Assembly (NCBI GenBank): GCA_016178705.1
Contig: JACOST010000008.1
Span: forward strand, 38,069 to 102,068
Direction: 5' to 3'
DNA from: Deltaproteobacteria bacterium
GTDB lineage: Bacteria > Desulfobacterota > Binatia > HRBIN30 > JACQVA1
Length of the DNA stretch: 64,000 nucleotides
Shown here: positions 25,629 through 33,947 of the stretch, in pieces
Numbering within the stretch: the stretch's first letter is position 1
Layout of the letters: each line of letters opens with the position of its first letter
Translations under genes and position numbers: made by a program
The notes under the pieces: model-generated
Told to the model about the DNA's origin: nothing
Seen by the model: the letters and a program-made list of their open reading frames with translations, nothing else
Databases searched by the model: none

Positions 25629-26336
25629 TCAGACCTCCTGCCACCCAATGAGACTGTTGCTTGCGTTTGCTGGGACGCAAAACTGTCGAACATGTAGGGA
25701 CCGAAAAACACGCGGGGCCAATGGACATCGCGCAAACCGGTTGTGAAATAGATCGAGATACAAGCTGGCGGGATCGTCTGCTCTGAGCACCGCGATGCCA
25801 CTAATGGTGGTGTTCGCGTCTGGTCGCATTCCGCGCTGCTTCCCGGAGTAAGTTGGACCGAAGGTCGGCGATTGGCATGGATTCACGGGTACGGAAACGT
25901 CAACCGTATCAATCCCCATCATGGCCGTCATCACTCCGTACGGATCAGTATGCAAGTGACAGTCTGTATTGTTGAAGATCACCACAAGTGTCGGTGACTT
26001 CCCGCTCGCAAGTCTTTTGAGTTGTGGGTTCGCTTCGCGTACCTGGCGACGAATTCGTTCCCCGGGGGTAGAGCCAAAGGCTACCACTTCACCGCGCGCG
26101 CGGCGTGCGGCAAGAAGTTTCTCCTCGGCGTTGGGATCGAGTTGTTTTACCTCCACGAAGACACGAACGGCGTGTGGAAATATCTCGTAATCCGGGCGCC
26201 TCTCCGAAGACTCAGGGATACGTCGCCATCGAACCCCGGCCTGACAGCAGAAGCTTTCGAAGAGTCTCTCAGATATGGTTGAAGCCACGGGGTCTGAATC
26301 CAAACTGACACGCTTGAGCCAAGCACGACTTTGCAA
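25629..26336 (-). CDS. Putative PD-(D/E)xK nuclease
   Basis: About 235 residues. ERRPDYEIFPHAVRVFVEVKQLDPNAEE carries a textbook P-D-x(n)-E-V-K motif, followed by RARGEVVAFGSTPGERIRRQVREANPQLKRLA and a strand LVVIFNNTD. The start is uncertain: TTG 26336 opens the frame, and GTG 26309 is an alternative. It lies between the Mrr-like and the DUF4209 genes with spacings of 60 and 34 bp. Confidence 0.65.
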   Translation of the reverse strand: MQSRAWLKRVSLDSDPVASTISERLFESFCCQAGVRWRRIPESSERRPDYEIFPHAVRVFVEVKQLDPNAEEKLLAARRARGEVVAFGSTPGERIRRQVREANPQLKRLASGKSPTLVVIFNNTDCHLHTDPYGVMTAMMGIDTVDVSVPVNPCQSPTFGPTYSGKQRGMRPDANTTISGIAVLRADDPASLYLDLFHNRFARCPLAPRVFRSLHVRQFCVPANASNSLIGWQEV

Positions 26337-26370
26337 GCGTCATCTCAGACTGCCGTCGGGAGCGCTAGTG

Positions 26371-28194
26371 TCATTCCGGCGCCGACGCATCTCTACTACA
26401 GGCAGGGTTGGCCCGGACTAAAGACAACACAAGTATCGCGTGAAAGATACGATCAGCAACTTCCCGCCCAAATGAGGCCGGCAGCAGGAGTCCATGGCAC
26501 ACCGAGTTGCGTAGGTTCCAGCCGCGCGCATCCGTCAGCAGAACACGGAAGTACCAGGTGACGCGTTGGCCCAACACTTCCGCCACTGCCCCGTCTCTCA
26601 GCATTTCCTCAAGCGTGCGGACGAGAAGACCGCCGGTTCTCGATCTCCGATATATCTCCCCACCGTTGAGAACCAAAAGACGTCGCACGGCAGCTTCGAT
26701 CTCAGGAATCAAGGTACAAGCTGTGGCATGGAATTCTCGACGGAGGTAGGCGGTAAGTCCACTTTCAAGCAACCCGTCCCTGGATCTCTCAAAGAGAAGC
26801 GTTCCAACGAGGTACTCAACGATGGTTTGCGCTGACGGTAAATGCTTCGAGAAAAGGGTATCGATCGACAGGCCAAGCAGGGGCGCCTGAACCTGCAGGT
26901 TTAGGGACCCATACAAAATCACTCGTCCGTCGAGATCTTCTTCTACGGAGCCCACGCTCGCCGTTGGTCGGCCGTCGGCATCATGAAGCACTTGGCGTAT
27001 CCTCGACATGAGCGGCGCTTCCTTTGCCGCTCGTTCTACCGTCTCAGCGGCTGAAACGGGGTCGGGTAGGAATCCTGCCACCACTAGCTTGAAGCCATCT
27101 GCCAGGGTTGCGTCGCGAAGCGTCTGAAGATGCCTCTCGACTTCGTCTTTGGGAATATTCACGGTGGTCGAGACAGCAGCCATATGATCGGCCGCGCGGG
27201 TGTTGAGGTCCTTTAGTGAGTGAGCCACCAAGTTGGCCTCATCCTTCAGGCCGAACTCAACGAGTGTCTCGTGAACCTTGTCGATCCAAGCGGACGCCAC
27301 CAAAGGCGAAGCCGACTTTGCTAACATCAGAAAAGCCGAGGCGTACAGATTCAGCACTCGGTGGACATCGGAGTCCTGTCGTTGGGCGCGATAGTAGCGA
27401 GCGAGTCTTCGAGCAGCTGCCTCGGCCGCGAACGGATCACACGCCGAAGCCTGATCCGACCTAGACACCCGCCCCAGTCGAGCTTCCAGATCGGTGATGA
27501 TCTTCTTTTCTTGTGACAGCCCCAAGTATCCTTTTGCTTCGCCAATCAAAAGATCGAAGGAGAATCCCCACAGGCCACGCTTGCCGTCGATGGCGACGTT
27601 GTCTTCATAGGCGAGAATCGCATCAGCTACGCGCTGCTCACGCGTAGGATCGTTTGTCCTGAGGGAGAGTTCCAGCGCTCTTCGGAGTCTAACAATCACG
27701 ATGCTCTCGAACTCGTGCAGAGCCCGTGAGGCGACTTCGATGGTTGCGTCGATGACAGCGTGCGCCATCTCTATCTTAGGAGCGGAGTCCTTGATCATGC
27801 GCGAGAAGTCCCACACGAGATCGGCGTACCGTGCACGCATGAGGGGGTGTGTTGTCTGCGTGGCACGTTGCTCCCAGTAGTCGATCATCTCAGGCGTCAC
27901 GAGCTCAATGCTTGGCGACTCGACCCGTCGCCCATGTCCGTCTTGGCCAGTGATTTCCGGGCCGTAGTAGGTGTTCCAGGGTGATCGCTGTCGAGAGCCC
28001 CTCTCTGTGAACCTGAAGGCTATCGATTCGGCAGCTAGCGAAAGCTTCGTCACGGCGTCGGTTGCCTCTGAACCTTCACCTGTCTCTCCTAGTAGCCGGC
28101 CTATCTGAGCCGCAATCGAATATTCGGAGGTGCGAACCGGTCGCGACTCGATTTTCGCGAGTAGGGTTTGAAGTGGCGGACTTTCAGTAGACAT
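26371..28194 (-). CDS. DUF4209-type protein with HEPN-like R-x4-H motif
   Basis: A 607-residue, almost wholly helical protein. The C-terminus carries DARGWNLRNSVCHGLLLP, with Arg 562 and His 567 forming an R-x4-H motif typical of HEPN-like ribonucleases and of the DUF4209 C-terminal domain (usual form N-L-R-N-x3-H-G). The N-terminal region is helical repeats without a recognised domain. Large DUF4209 proteins are found in defence islands and may act as abortive-infection effectors; here that role is inferred from the motif and neighbours. Confidence 0.72.
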   Translation of the reverse strand: MSTESPPLQTLLAKIESRPVRTSEYSIAAQIGRLLGETGEGSEATDAVTKLSLAAESIAFRFTERGSRQRSPWNTYYGPEITGQDGHGRRVESPSIELVTPEMIDYWEQRATQTTHPLMRARYADLVWDFSRMIKDSAPKIEMAHAVIDATIEVASRALHEFESIVIVRLRRALELSLRTNDPTREQRVADAILAYEDNVAIDGKRGLWGFSFDLLIGEAKGYLGLSQEKKIITDLEARLGRVSRSDQASACDPFAAEAAARRLARYYRAQRQDSDVHRVLNLYASAFLMLAKSASPLVASAWIDKVHETLVEFGLKDEANLVAHSLKDLNTRAADHMAAVSTTVNIPKDEVERHLQTLRDATLADGFKLVVAGFLPDPVSAAETVERAAKEAPLMSRIRQVLHDADGRPTASVGSVEEDLDGRVILYGSLNLQVQAPLLGLSIDTLFSKHLPSAQTIVEYLVGTLLFERSRDGLLESGLTAYLRREFHATACTLIPEIEAAVRRLLVLNGGEIYRRSRTGGLLVRTLEEMLRDGAVAEVLGQRVTWYFRVLLTDARGWNLRNSVCHGLLLPASFGREVADRIFHAILVLSLVRANPACSRDASAPE

Positions 28195-28279
28195 GTGGCG
28201 AACCCCATCTCGCCAGCGCCGCGATCTCCGCTAACTCAGCGCTGAGGGCATCCTTGCAACGCAACTCAGGCCTTCACCT

Positions 28280-29680
28280 TCAAGAAGAGGGCTTCGGCTT
28301 CAAGAGGAACACCGCCCGGCTGACAGCCTTGTTCGCCGTCTTGATTACGGCACGATCGAGAATCTTGTAAAACGAATTCAATTCAAGAAATTTCGCCAAC
28401 GACCTGACATCATATCGCCTGACGTGCAAAAGGGGCTGCCCGGTCGCCTTTGCTACGAAGGTGAAGCCCCTTGTGTCTCCGATGTCGCTCGGCGGCCGCT
28501 CTGTCCCTACCGATACGACACCAGCGATATCCTTAGTCGATCGCCTGACCGGAAACCGACTCCAGAAGAACTCCTGCACTGACCTAGGTTGCTTGACCAA
28601 ATTGCTAAATGCATCCGCACTGACGGAATACCTGTCGCCCATTACAAAGGTGTCGAGGACAAATGTGTCTGTTGGCCTCATGCCACTTCGGAGGGCTCGG
28701 AGAAATATGGCTTCTGATCCTTCTATATTCCCGAACGTTCCCCCAAGCATGAGGAAGAGCCTGCTTCCCGACGCCTGATGGTTCAGTACCTTGGTGATCT
28801 CACTCATCCCGGTTTCGAAGTCGCCACATATGCCGAACGGCACACTCGTGTGCCTGTCCGCGTGATCCACATTCTTGGCAGCGAGGACCATCAAGTAGAA
28901 ATTTATGTCGATTGGGATGAATCGCTTGGAGCCCTTCGATGGCAGTTGGGCCAAGACGGTGCTGTCAAGGGTGCCGACGCCTGGGCCAAAGGAAACCACG
29001 ACGTTCACGTTCTGCTTCAATAAGTGCTTCCGGGTCATCCTGTTAATCGCTCTGGCAACGTCTTCGTGACCCCGTTTCCCGACGTATGTAGGGTCTGTTT
29101 CTACGGCCTGCCAGCAGCGTGCGCCCGCTGCACCGACGTAGAATGCTCTAGCGGACCAGTTTGGTGGGGTACCGGCAACAGGGATCGTTGCGTGTGCATA
29201 GTCGGTGACGGCGATCTGTAAGCCTCCCGCAGGCCCCACCGGGTCGGGCCTGTTGAACTGATCGCGGACCTTCGTAAGGTAGTCCATGTCTATGTACGTC
29301 ACCCCAAGGAGGTCACTGGGGAGCTTGACTTCAGGGTCAGTCACAATGGCGACGCGACTGCGCCCGTGACGCGTGACAAACATTCCATACTCGAGGACAA
29401 CGTTGTCTCTTGGGGCCCTGCGAGAAGCGCGTGGCTTGCGCGCGGGTGGCTTGGCACTCGCAGTGGAGAACCAGACGGTGTCGTCCTTGCCAAACACGAA
29501 TACCGCGCCGTCGCACTCCGCCGCTAGCTCAATCAGACGGTCTAAAGTGTAGTCACCAGATCGGAATGCGCCGGTATCCCACCAGCACATGACGTTGTGG
29601 CCATCCCTCCGAAGCGCCTCGGCGATCCGACGCGCTCGCTTGTTTCGCTCGCTAGTCGAGCTTCCGACGAAGATCAGCAT
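28280..29680 (-). CDS. TIR-like domain fused to an EgtD-like methyltransferase fold
   Basis: A 466-residue two-domain protein. Residues 1-135 match the TIR-like domain of CAP12/Pycsar effectors: MLIFVGSSTSERN, LRRDGHNVMCWWDTGAF, AAECDGAVFVFGKDD and PRDNVVLEYGMFVTRHGRSRVAIVTD, with Glu 97 as the likely NADase residue. Residues 175-466 match the fold of histidine-specific (EgtD-like) methyltransferases: NVVVSFGPGVGTLDS, KRFIPIDINFY, CGDFETG and RLFLMLGGTFGNIEGSEAIFLRAL. ATG 29680 overlaps the symporter stop by 29 bases. An NAD-depleting effector controlled by a SAM-binding or degenerate methyltransferase sensor is the likely reading, but it is inference. Confidence 0.78.
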   Translation of the reverse strand: MLIFVGSSTSERNKRARRIAEALRRDGHNVMCWWDTGAFRSGDYTLDRLIELAAECDGAVFVFGKDDTVWFSTASAKPPARKPRASRRAPRDNVVLEYGMFVTRHGRSRVAIVTDPEVKLPSDLLGVTYIDMDYLTKVRDQFNRPDPVGPAGGLQIAVTDYAHATIPVAGTPPNWSARAFYVGAAGARCWQAVETDPTYVGKRGHEDVARAINRMTRKHLLKQNVNVVVSFGPGVGTLDSTVLAQLPSKGSKRFIPIDINFYLMVLAAKNVDHADRHTSVPFGICGDFETGMSEITKVLNHQASGSRLFLMLGGTFGNIEGSEAIFLRALRSGMRPTDTFVLDTFVMGDRYSVSADAFSNLVKQPRSVQEFFWSRFPVRRSTKDIAGVVSVGTERPPSDIGDTRGFTFVAKATGQPLLHVRRYDVRSLAKFLELNSFYKILDRAVIKTANKAVSRAVFLLKPKPSS

Positions 29681-31052
29681 GTGTTTTCCGTCTTTGCGCA
29701 AAGTACGACGCCAAAACAAGAATAAGATGGAGAGATGGATATGCGATTGCCTTTCCTGTGAGCTGGATGCCGCTGCTTTCGACGGCCACAATGAGCACGA
29801 TTGTCGTGAGCGATGTACCGAAGAGTGTTCGGGTTGTGAGCCGAAGGGCATTACCGGCGGCGAGGGGAAGAAGAACAGCGACGTATATCAGAAGGCCGGT
29901 CAGTATGAGTGCCAGGATCTTGTTGAAGTAGAGCGCGAGCGCGAGCGACGTGCTGTACACGAGTACGCTCGCGCAGAGAACTCGCGCCCTGTCTCCTCGG
30001 GTAGCGAAGGGGGGTACGCGCTTGAGGATGTCGTTCGCGCAGGACACGATCGCGCTGAACGCCCACCCATCGAGGGTTGATGCGATTGCGGCGAAGACGG
30101 CGACAATTGCAAGCACGCCAGCCCGCGGATAGTGGGTGGAGAAGAACAATGGCAGGGCTTTCTCCGGATCAGTGAGCACGCTGCCGTCACGTGCCAAGCT
30201 GAAGCCGGCGTAAATGCAGCCGGCCACGATCACGAAGTAGGAGAGGCCCCCCAAGAGGAAGCCTACAGCGGCGTGACCATAGGTCCGTGCAGCTTTGGCG
30301 CGAATTGTGACGTCCTGTGACATCGGGACGAAGAGGATTGAAAAACCCAGCAACAGGAATAGGTCCGCTGGCATCGTTGCGAACGGAATAGGGGGTTCGT
30401 GAGTCGGGGCGGCCGTGAGGGCCACATACACGATCGGCGGAACCAGAAGGCCGGTGACGAAACAGTATTGGAGCGCATCGGTCTGAGTCACGGACGAGAG
30501 GCCATTGGTAAGCACGTACGAGAAAACGGCGGCGGACAGGAGTGCCGTTAGAAGCGAGCCGTCGATGTTCGGGAAAAACGGGGAGAGTAATTTCGAGAGT
30601 GCCACAAATTGTGCCCCGACAAGCATCACATAAACTACGAGGCTGACACTCCCGGTGAGTAGCGCGAGACGCAAATCGGCCCCGGCAAGCAGGTCAGAGA
30701 TGGTGATGCCTGCCCCGTCACGGTATCGGCGCAGGAAAATGATGGCTGCCAATGTGCCGAGGAAGACGGCGGAAGGATCGACTAGGCTCCACCAGGAGTA
30801 CTGGTAGCCAAGGCCGGCCATGTTGAGGGTTGCGGCACCGCCAACAAAAGTCATGCTTATGCCGGCAGCGATGAAGAACCAACCCTGGCCGTGCTTGCTC
30901 AGGGCGTAATCCCTGAAGGTCACGAATCTCTTGCTTTTGCGAACGAAGAAGCCGCAACCAAGGAAGAGGAGTAGGGCAGCTAGGAGCACAAGCTGGTCCA
31001 AGATCAGGGTCCTTTCGCTGATTGGCGGGTACCAATTTCTCGTCCCCTCCAC
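29652..31052 (-). CDS. Sodium:solute symporter family protein
   Basis: A 466-residue membrane protein of the SSS superfamily with about 12-13 predicted helices. Family features are FFVRKSKRFVTFRDYALSKHGQGWFFIAAGISMTFVGGAATLNMAGLGY at the N-terminus, SVTQTDALQYCFVTG, LFVPMSQDVTIRAKAARTYGHA, and FAAIASTLDGWAFSAIVSCANDILK, where the last two hold the Na+-site region. The substrate is unknown. The start is a GTG (31052) without a clear ribosome site; a TTG at 31001 after GAAAGGA is an alternative. The overlap with the TIR fusion gene suggests the two act together. Confidence 0.83.
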   Translation of the reverse strand: MEGTRNWYPPISERTLILDQLVLLAALLLFLGCGFFVRKSKRFVTFRDYALSKHGQGWFFIAAGISMTFVGGAATLNMAGLGYQYSWWSLVDPSAVFLGTLAAIIFLRRYRDGAGITISDLLAGADLRLALLTGSVSLVVYVMLVGAQFVALSKLLSPFFPNIDGSLLTALLSAAVFSYVLTNGLSSVTQTDALQYCFVTGLLVPPIVYVALTAAPTHEPPIPFATMPADLFLLLGFSILFVPMSQDVTIRAKAARTYGHAAVGFLLGGLSYFVIVAGCIYAGFSLARDGSVLTDPEKALPLFFSTHYPRAGVLAIVAVFAAIASTLDGWAFSAIVSCANDILKRVPPFATRGDRARVLCASVLVYSTSLALALYFNKILALILTGLLIYVAVLLPLAAGNALRLTTRTLFGTSLTTIVLIVAVESSGIQLTGKAIAYPSLHLILVLASYFAQRRKTHADLRRKLD

Positions 31053-31142
31053 AAGGGTAGCTCCGATTGCGTGGAAATTCGCTGCTATCTCCCCTCCTAG
31101 GATTGGGAGCCCGGTACACTGGCCGTAGGGTGGTTGCGGATC

Positions 31143-31727
31143 TCACGCGACGGCGAAAAGTAGGCGAAACCGGCGAGGTAGATCATATCTCCGCTCGATC
31201 TCGTCGAGCGTGATGTGGCCCCAGGTTCGGTCGTAGACATCGGTGGCGTCCGGTAACTCTCGGGCCGAGAAGGCCCGCTGTCACGGGATGGGCTGGCCGC
31301 GCGCCGCGCGCGCTTTCGTGCTTGGTGGTACGTCGTCCAGAAGACGAATTGCTCTCGATCGTTCAGTCACCGTCGGGCTTGCAATGCCAACAATACTCCC
31401 AGTCCTTCCAGCCGTGGAAGTTGCAGACCAGCTTGCTACAACTTCCACACGGTCTGACATCAGAGGAGTCGTCGCAACCGGGATACGAGCAGTCTTCTTC
31501 CATCTATCCCTCCAATTCGCGTCGCAGTGATCTCATTATCTGCCGGCGAGCGTTTGCTCGCTCCTCGTGGGTTCCCGCTTACTTTCTTCAAGGGCGTGCT
31601 CAGACGTGCCGCAGTTCTTGAGGTAGCCAGTGATGCAGGTGTGGGTCAGAACGTGTACGTCCATCGCCGTATCGGTGCGGGCGGCTTCGGCTCGCCGGCG
31701 GATCATCGGAATGGCGCCAGCAGCCAA
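31143..31727 (-). pseudogene. Relic of a tyrosine recombinase, interrupted
   Basis: Two pieces match the recombinase encoded at 32870-33847. The upstream piece (31727 to about 31550) reads MIRRRAEAARTDTAMDVHV then TCITGYLKNCGTSEHAL, corresponding to the H-x-x-R region but with the catalytic stretch altered. The downstream piece (about 31265 to 31143) reads ARELPDATDVYDRTWGHITLDEIER, containing the active-site Tyr region, and ends at a TGA. About 280 bp including a zinc microprotein gene sits between them. The N-terminal half is missing. Confidence 0.75.
31363..31503 (-). CDS. 46-residue zinc-finger-like microprotein
   Basis: The frame encodes MEEDCSYPGCDDSSDVRPCGSC, then KLVCNFHGWKDWEYCWHCK, with Cys pairs at C-x4-C, C-x2-C, C-x2-H and C-W-H-C that could hold two zinc ions in a treble-clef or B-box-like arrangement. 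A strong TTGGAGGGATAG precedes the ATG. It lies inside the sequence that interrupts the recombinase relic. Function unknown. Confidence 0.65.
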   Translation of the reverse strand: MEEDCSYPGCDDSSDVRPCGSCSKLVCNFHGWKDWEYCWHCKPDGD

Positions 31728-31745
31728 GCTTGGTCGTACGGCGAA

Positions 31746-31916
31746 TTACCTTTTGAACTTACCCGTAGTCGGATCGTACACATGACCAGTTTTCACGGTG
31801 CGACCGCTCGAATCTTCACGGTAGACCTTTTGACGGTCGGGTCGGTCCCCGTCGCGATCACTCCATTTGAGACCCGTGTCCTTCCCCTTGCTGTCTCGAA
31901 TCTTGTGTGTTGCCAT
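31746..31916 (-). CDS. 56-residue basic protein
   Basis: MATHKIRDSKGKDTGLKWSD, then RQKVYREDSSGRTVKTGHVYD and the end TGKFKR. The ATG has an excellent GAGGGAGG ribosome site. Highly charged, Lys/Arg-rich, with no Cys or membrane segment. I do not recognise the family; a DNA- or RNA-binding accessory of the element is plausible. Confidence 0.6.
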   Translation of the reverse strand: MATHKIRDSKGKDTGLKWSDRDGDRPDRQKVYREDSSGRTVKTGHVYDPTTGKFKR

Positions 31917-31987
31917 CGCACCTCCCTCTAGTCGCTTCAGTCAGTATACACCTGGCGCCCCTATCGAAAAATAGCCCATTCCATGGG

Positions 31988-32146
31988 GCGGCCGTCTCGT
32001 TGCACATGGCGTGGTACGATCTCGTGAGAGTTCACGAGACCTTGCGTTGCACGCCTGCGACGGCGGTCAAGGTCACCGATCACATTTGGAGCATTGGTGA
32101 ACTGATCGAACACGCGCTGGCAGCTCCGATTGCCCCAAAATACGCC
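31988..32146 (+). pseudogene. Transposase C-terminal fragment (IS1-like)
   Basis: The + frame reads VSLHMAWYDLVRVHETLRCTPATAVKVTDHIWSIGELIEHAL. This matches the C-terminal segment common to one group of IS transposases (M-x-W-Y-N-F-x-R-x-H-K-T-L-R-V-T-P-A-M...D-H-x-W-S). No upstream transposase sequence or inverted repeats are visible. It is a remnant. Confidence 0.65.
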
Positions 32147-32292
32147 CCCGGCACCACCAACTTCGGTGCGGCCCGGCGCGGAGCCGTTCAAGCTGCGGGT
32201 GATCCGGGGCGGCAAGATCAGTGCACCGAGAAGATTGGTCGTCCTTTTGTTCGACATCAAACCCAATAGCGGCTGGTGGCCCATCGTGGTAG

Positions 32293-32583
32293 ATGAAAAC
32301 CATGCCCGTCCTTGTGGGTATTCTGTTCATTGTTCTGCTTCCGGTTGTTGCCCTGCTTCTCCTATGGGAGTGGGTCAGCACTCCTACTCGCAAGAAGCAC
32401 GACGCGACGCGTTGTACGCAGTGCAAAACGCCTTTCAACGCCGATGATCCCGGGACGTTGACAGACACCAGGTTAATGGGTGGTGGATTCTTGTATACCG
32501 TGCTGTGCAAGAGCTGCGTCGAGCGCGACCGGCTGAGTACCCCTATCCCATCGGCCCCTGGTAGTTCATATCGAAAACACTAA
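32293..32583 (+). CDS. Small membrane protein with C-x2-C zinc ribbon
   Basis: 96 residues: one N-terminal membrane helix (VLVGILFIVLLPVVALLLLWEWV) and a soluble domain with CTQCKTPFNADDP and LCKSCVERD, a four-Cys zinc ribbon. ATG 32293 or 32302. The family is not recognised. It lies among relics of mobile genes and may be a recent cassette. Confidence 0.6.
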   Translation: MKTMPVLVGILFIVLLPVVALLLLWEWVSTPTRKKHDATRCTQCKTPFNADDPGTLTDTRLMGGGFLYTVLCKSCVERDRLSTPIPSAPGSSYRKH

Positions 32584-32712
32584 ATAGGCCACTCACTGAG
32601 CGAAATCGGGTCACTGGCACTCAAATTGGGTCTACCTTCCAAGTCGGCCGGTTGTAACGAATGAGGTCGTGAGTGTATTGTACAGAGTTGCGTCGAGAGG
32701 AGGCGCGGAAAA

Positions 32713-32859
32713 ATGGCAGACGGAGAGAGACCAAAGCCGAAGGAGCAAGTTCTCGGGGAACACAACAGGAACTGGCTCAACAAGACCCTGAAGAAGATCG
32801 AACGAAGCGATCCTATTCGCAAGGCCCTCGGAAGGAGTGGCGGTAAGAAGCGCGGATAA
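32713..32859 (+). CDS. 48-residue basic protein
   Basis: MADGERPKPKEQVLGEHNRNWLNKTLKKIERSDP then a GRSGGKKRG tail. GAGAGGAGGCG lies 9-16 bases upstream of the ATG. It resembles a short DNA-binding or RNA-binding peptide, but I cannot assign a family. It converges with the recombinase gene, with stops 10 bp apart. Confidence 0.5.
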   Translation: MADGERPKPKEQVLGEHNRNWLNKTLKKIERSDPIRKALGRSGGKKRG

Positions 32860-32869
32860 AGACCTCAGG

Positions 32870-33847
32870 TCAGATCACGATGCGCTCGATCTCGTCGAGC
32901 GTGATCTGGTCCGAGGTCCGATCGTAGAGTTTCGTCGTGCGCGGCGACTCGTGCGCCGCGATCTGCTGCGCGTGCTCTAGCGTTCCTCCGTTCTCGAGGT
33001 AAGCGGTGATGCCGGTTGCTCGGAACGTGTGACAGCCGATCTTTGTCCTGATGCCGACGTGCTTCGCGCGCCGGCGGATCATGCGCCAAGCGTCGGGCTG
33101 AGTCATCGCGTCTAACGATAGCGGTCGACCGAGCGCGGTGGTGAACGTCCGGAAGAGCGGTCCCTTCTTCTCCTCGCGAATGCCGGCACTAGCGAGGTAT
33201 GCGTCGAGGTACTCTTCGAGCGTGTGGTGTACGGGCACGACGTGTTCCTTACCGCCCTTCTCGTGCAAGCGCAGCTTCCAGCGCTTGCCCTCGGGAAAGT
33301 AGTCGTCGACTTTCAGCGCGAGTGCAGCGCCGATGCGCGCAAACGAATAGACGAGCACGCCGATCAACGCGCGATCGCGAAGCCCACTGAGGGACTCGGT
33401 GTCGATCGCATCGAGAAGCTCGCGCGTTTCCTCCGCGGTCAGCACCGGTGTCTTGCCGCGCTTGATGACGTACCTCGGGCCGCGCACCGAGTGCGCCGGG
33501 TTCACTGGCATCACTTGCCCGGTCACCAACCAGTCGAAGAGCATTCGCACTGCCGCGAGGTGCTGCTTTACGCTCGGCTTGGCGTGCGTCTGCTGGAGTT
33601 GCTCGACGTAGGCGGCGACGACCGTTGGGGTAATGTGCGCAAGATCGCGGACGCGATGTTCGCCGCACCAACGAAAAAAGTCGGACACGGCGCGACCATA
33701 CGCTCGTCGGGTGTTTACGTTCCGGATGTTCGCGGTGAAGAACTCGATGAAGCGCCACGACGCGCGGTCGCCGGCGGCGGCAATCGGGGCTGGGACCTGG
33801 TTGAGGCCGGCCTTGGCGAGCTGGCGATCGGAGGGGATCGGGGTCAT
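32870..33847 (-). CDS. Tyrosine recombinase (XerC/D-like)
   Basis: A 325-residue site-specific recombinase with an N-terminal SAM-like core-binding domain (SWRFIEFFTANIRNVNTRRAYGRAVSDFFRWC) and a full catalytic domain: Arg in YSFARIGAALALKVDD, Lys in HEKGGKEHVVPV, His-x-x-Arg in CHTFRATGIT, the second His in AAHESPRTTKLYDR with the Tyr nucleophile in the same segment. This is separate from the element's main integrase. A perfect dif-like palindrome lies 6 bp upstream of its ATG. Confidence 0.92.
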   Translation of the reverse strand: MTPIPSDRQLAKAGLNQVPAPIAAAGDRASWRFIEFFTANIRNVNTRRAYGRAVSDFFRWCGEHRVRDLAHITPTVVAAYVEQLQQTHAKPSVKQHLAAVRMLFDWLVTGQVMPVNPAHSVRGPRYVIKRGKTPVLTAEETRELLDAIDTESLSGLRDRALIGVLVYSFARIGAALALKVDDYFPEGKRWKLRLHEKGGKEHVVPVHHTLEEYLDAYLASAGIREEKKGPLFRTFTTALGRPLSLDAMTQPDAWRMIRRRAKHVGIRTKIGCHTFRATGITAYLENGGTLEHAQQIAAHESPRTTKLYDRTSDQITLDEIERIVI

Positions 33848-33853
33848 GGATAC

Positions 33854-33883
33854 TACGTATGATAAAGGACGTTATCATACGTA
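33854..33883. repeat. dif-like palindrome at the recombinase start
   Basis: TACGTATGATAA-AGGACG-TTATCATACGTA: perfect 12-bp arms around a 6-bp centre. The inner TAA/TTA edges and 6-bp spacer copy the XerC/XerD dif layout (11-6-11). It may be the recombinase crossover site or its operator. Confidence 0.7.
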
Positions 33884-33947
33884 ACAAGGAGCCGCGAAGC
33901 AGCCCTGGGAGATCTGCAACCACAAGAACGCAAATGGGCAACCGCCC

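Noticed and set aside
33224..33862. A 212-residue + strand frame opposite the recombinase
   Set aside because: It is wholly antisense to a gene with complete catalytic residues and has no recognisable domain.
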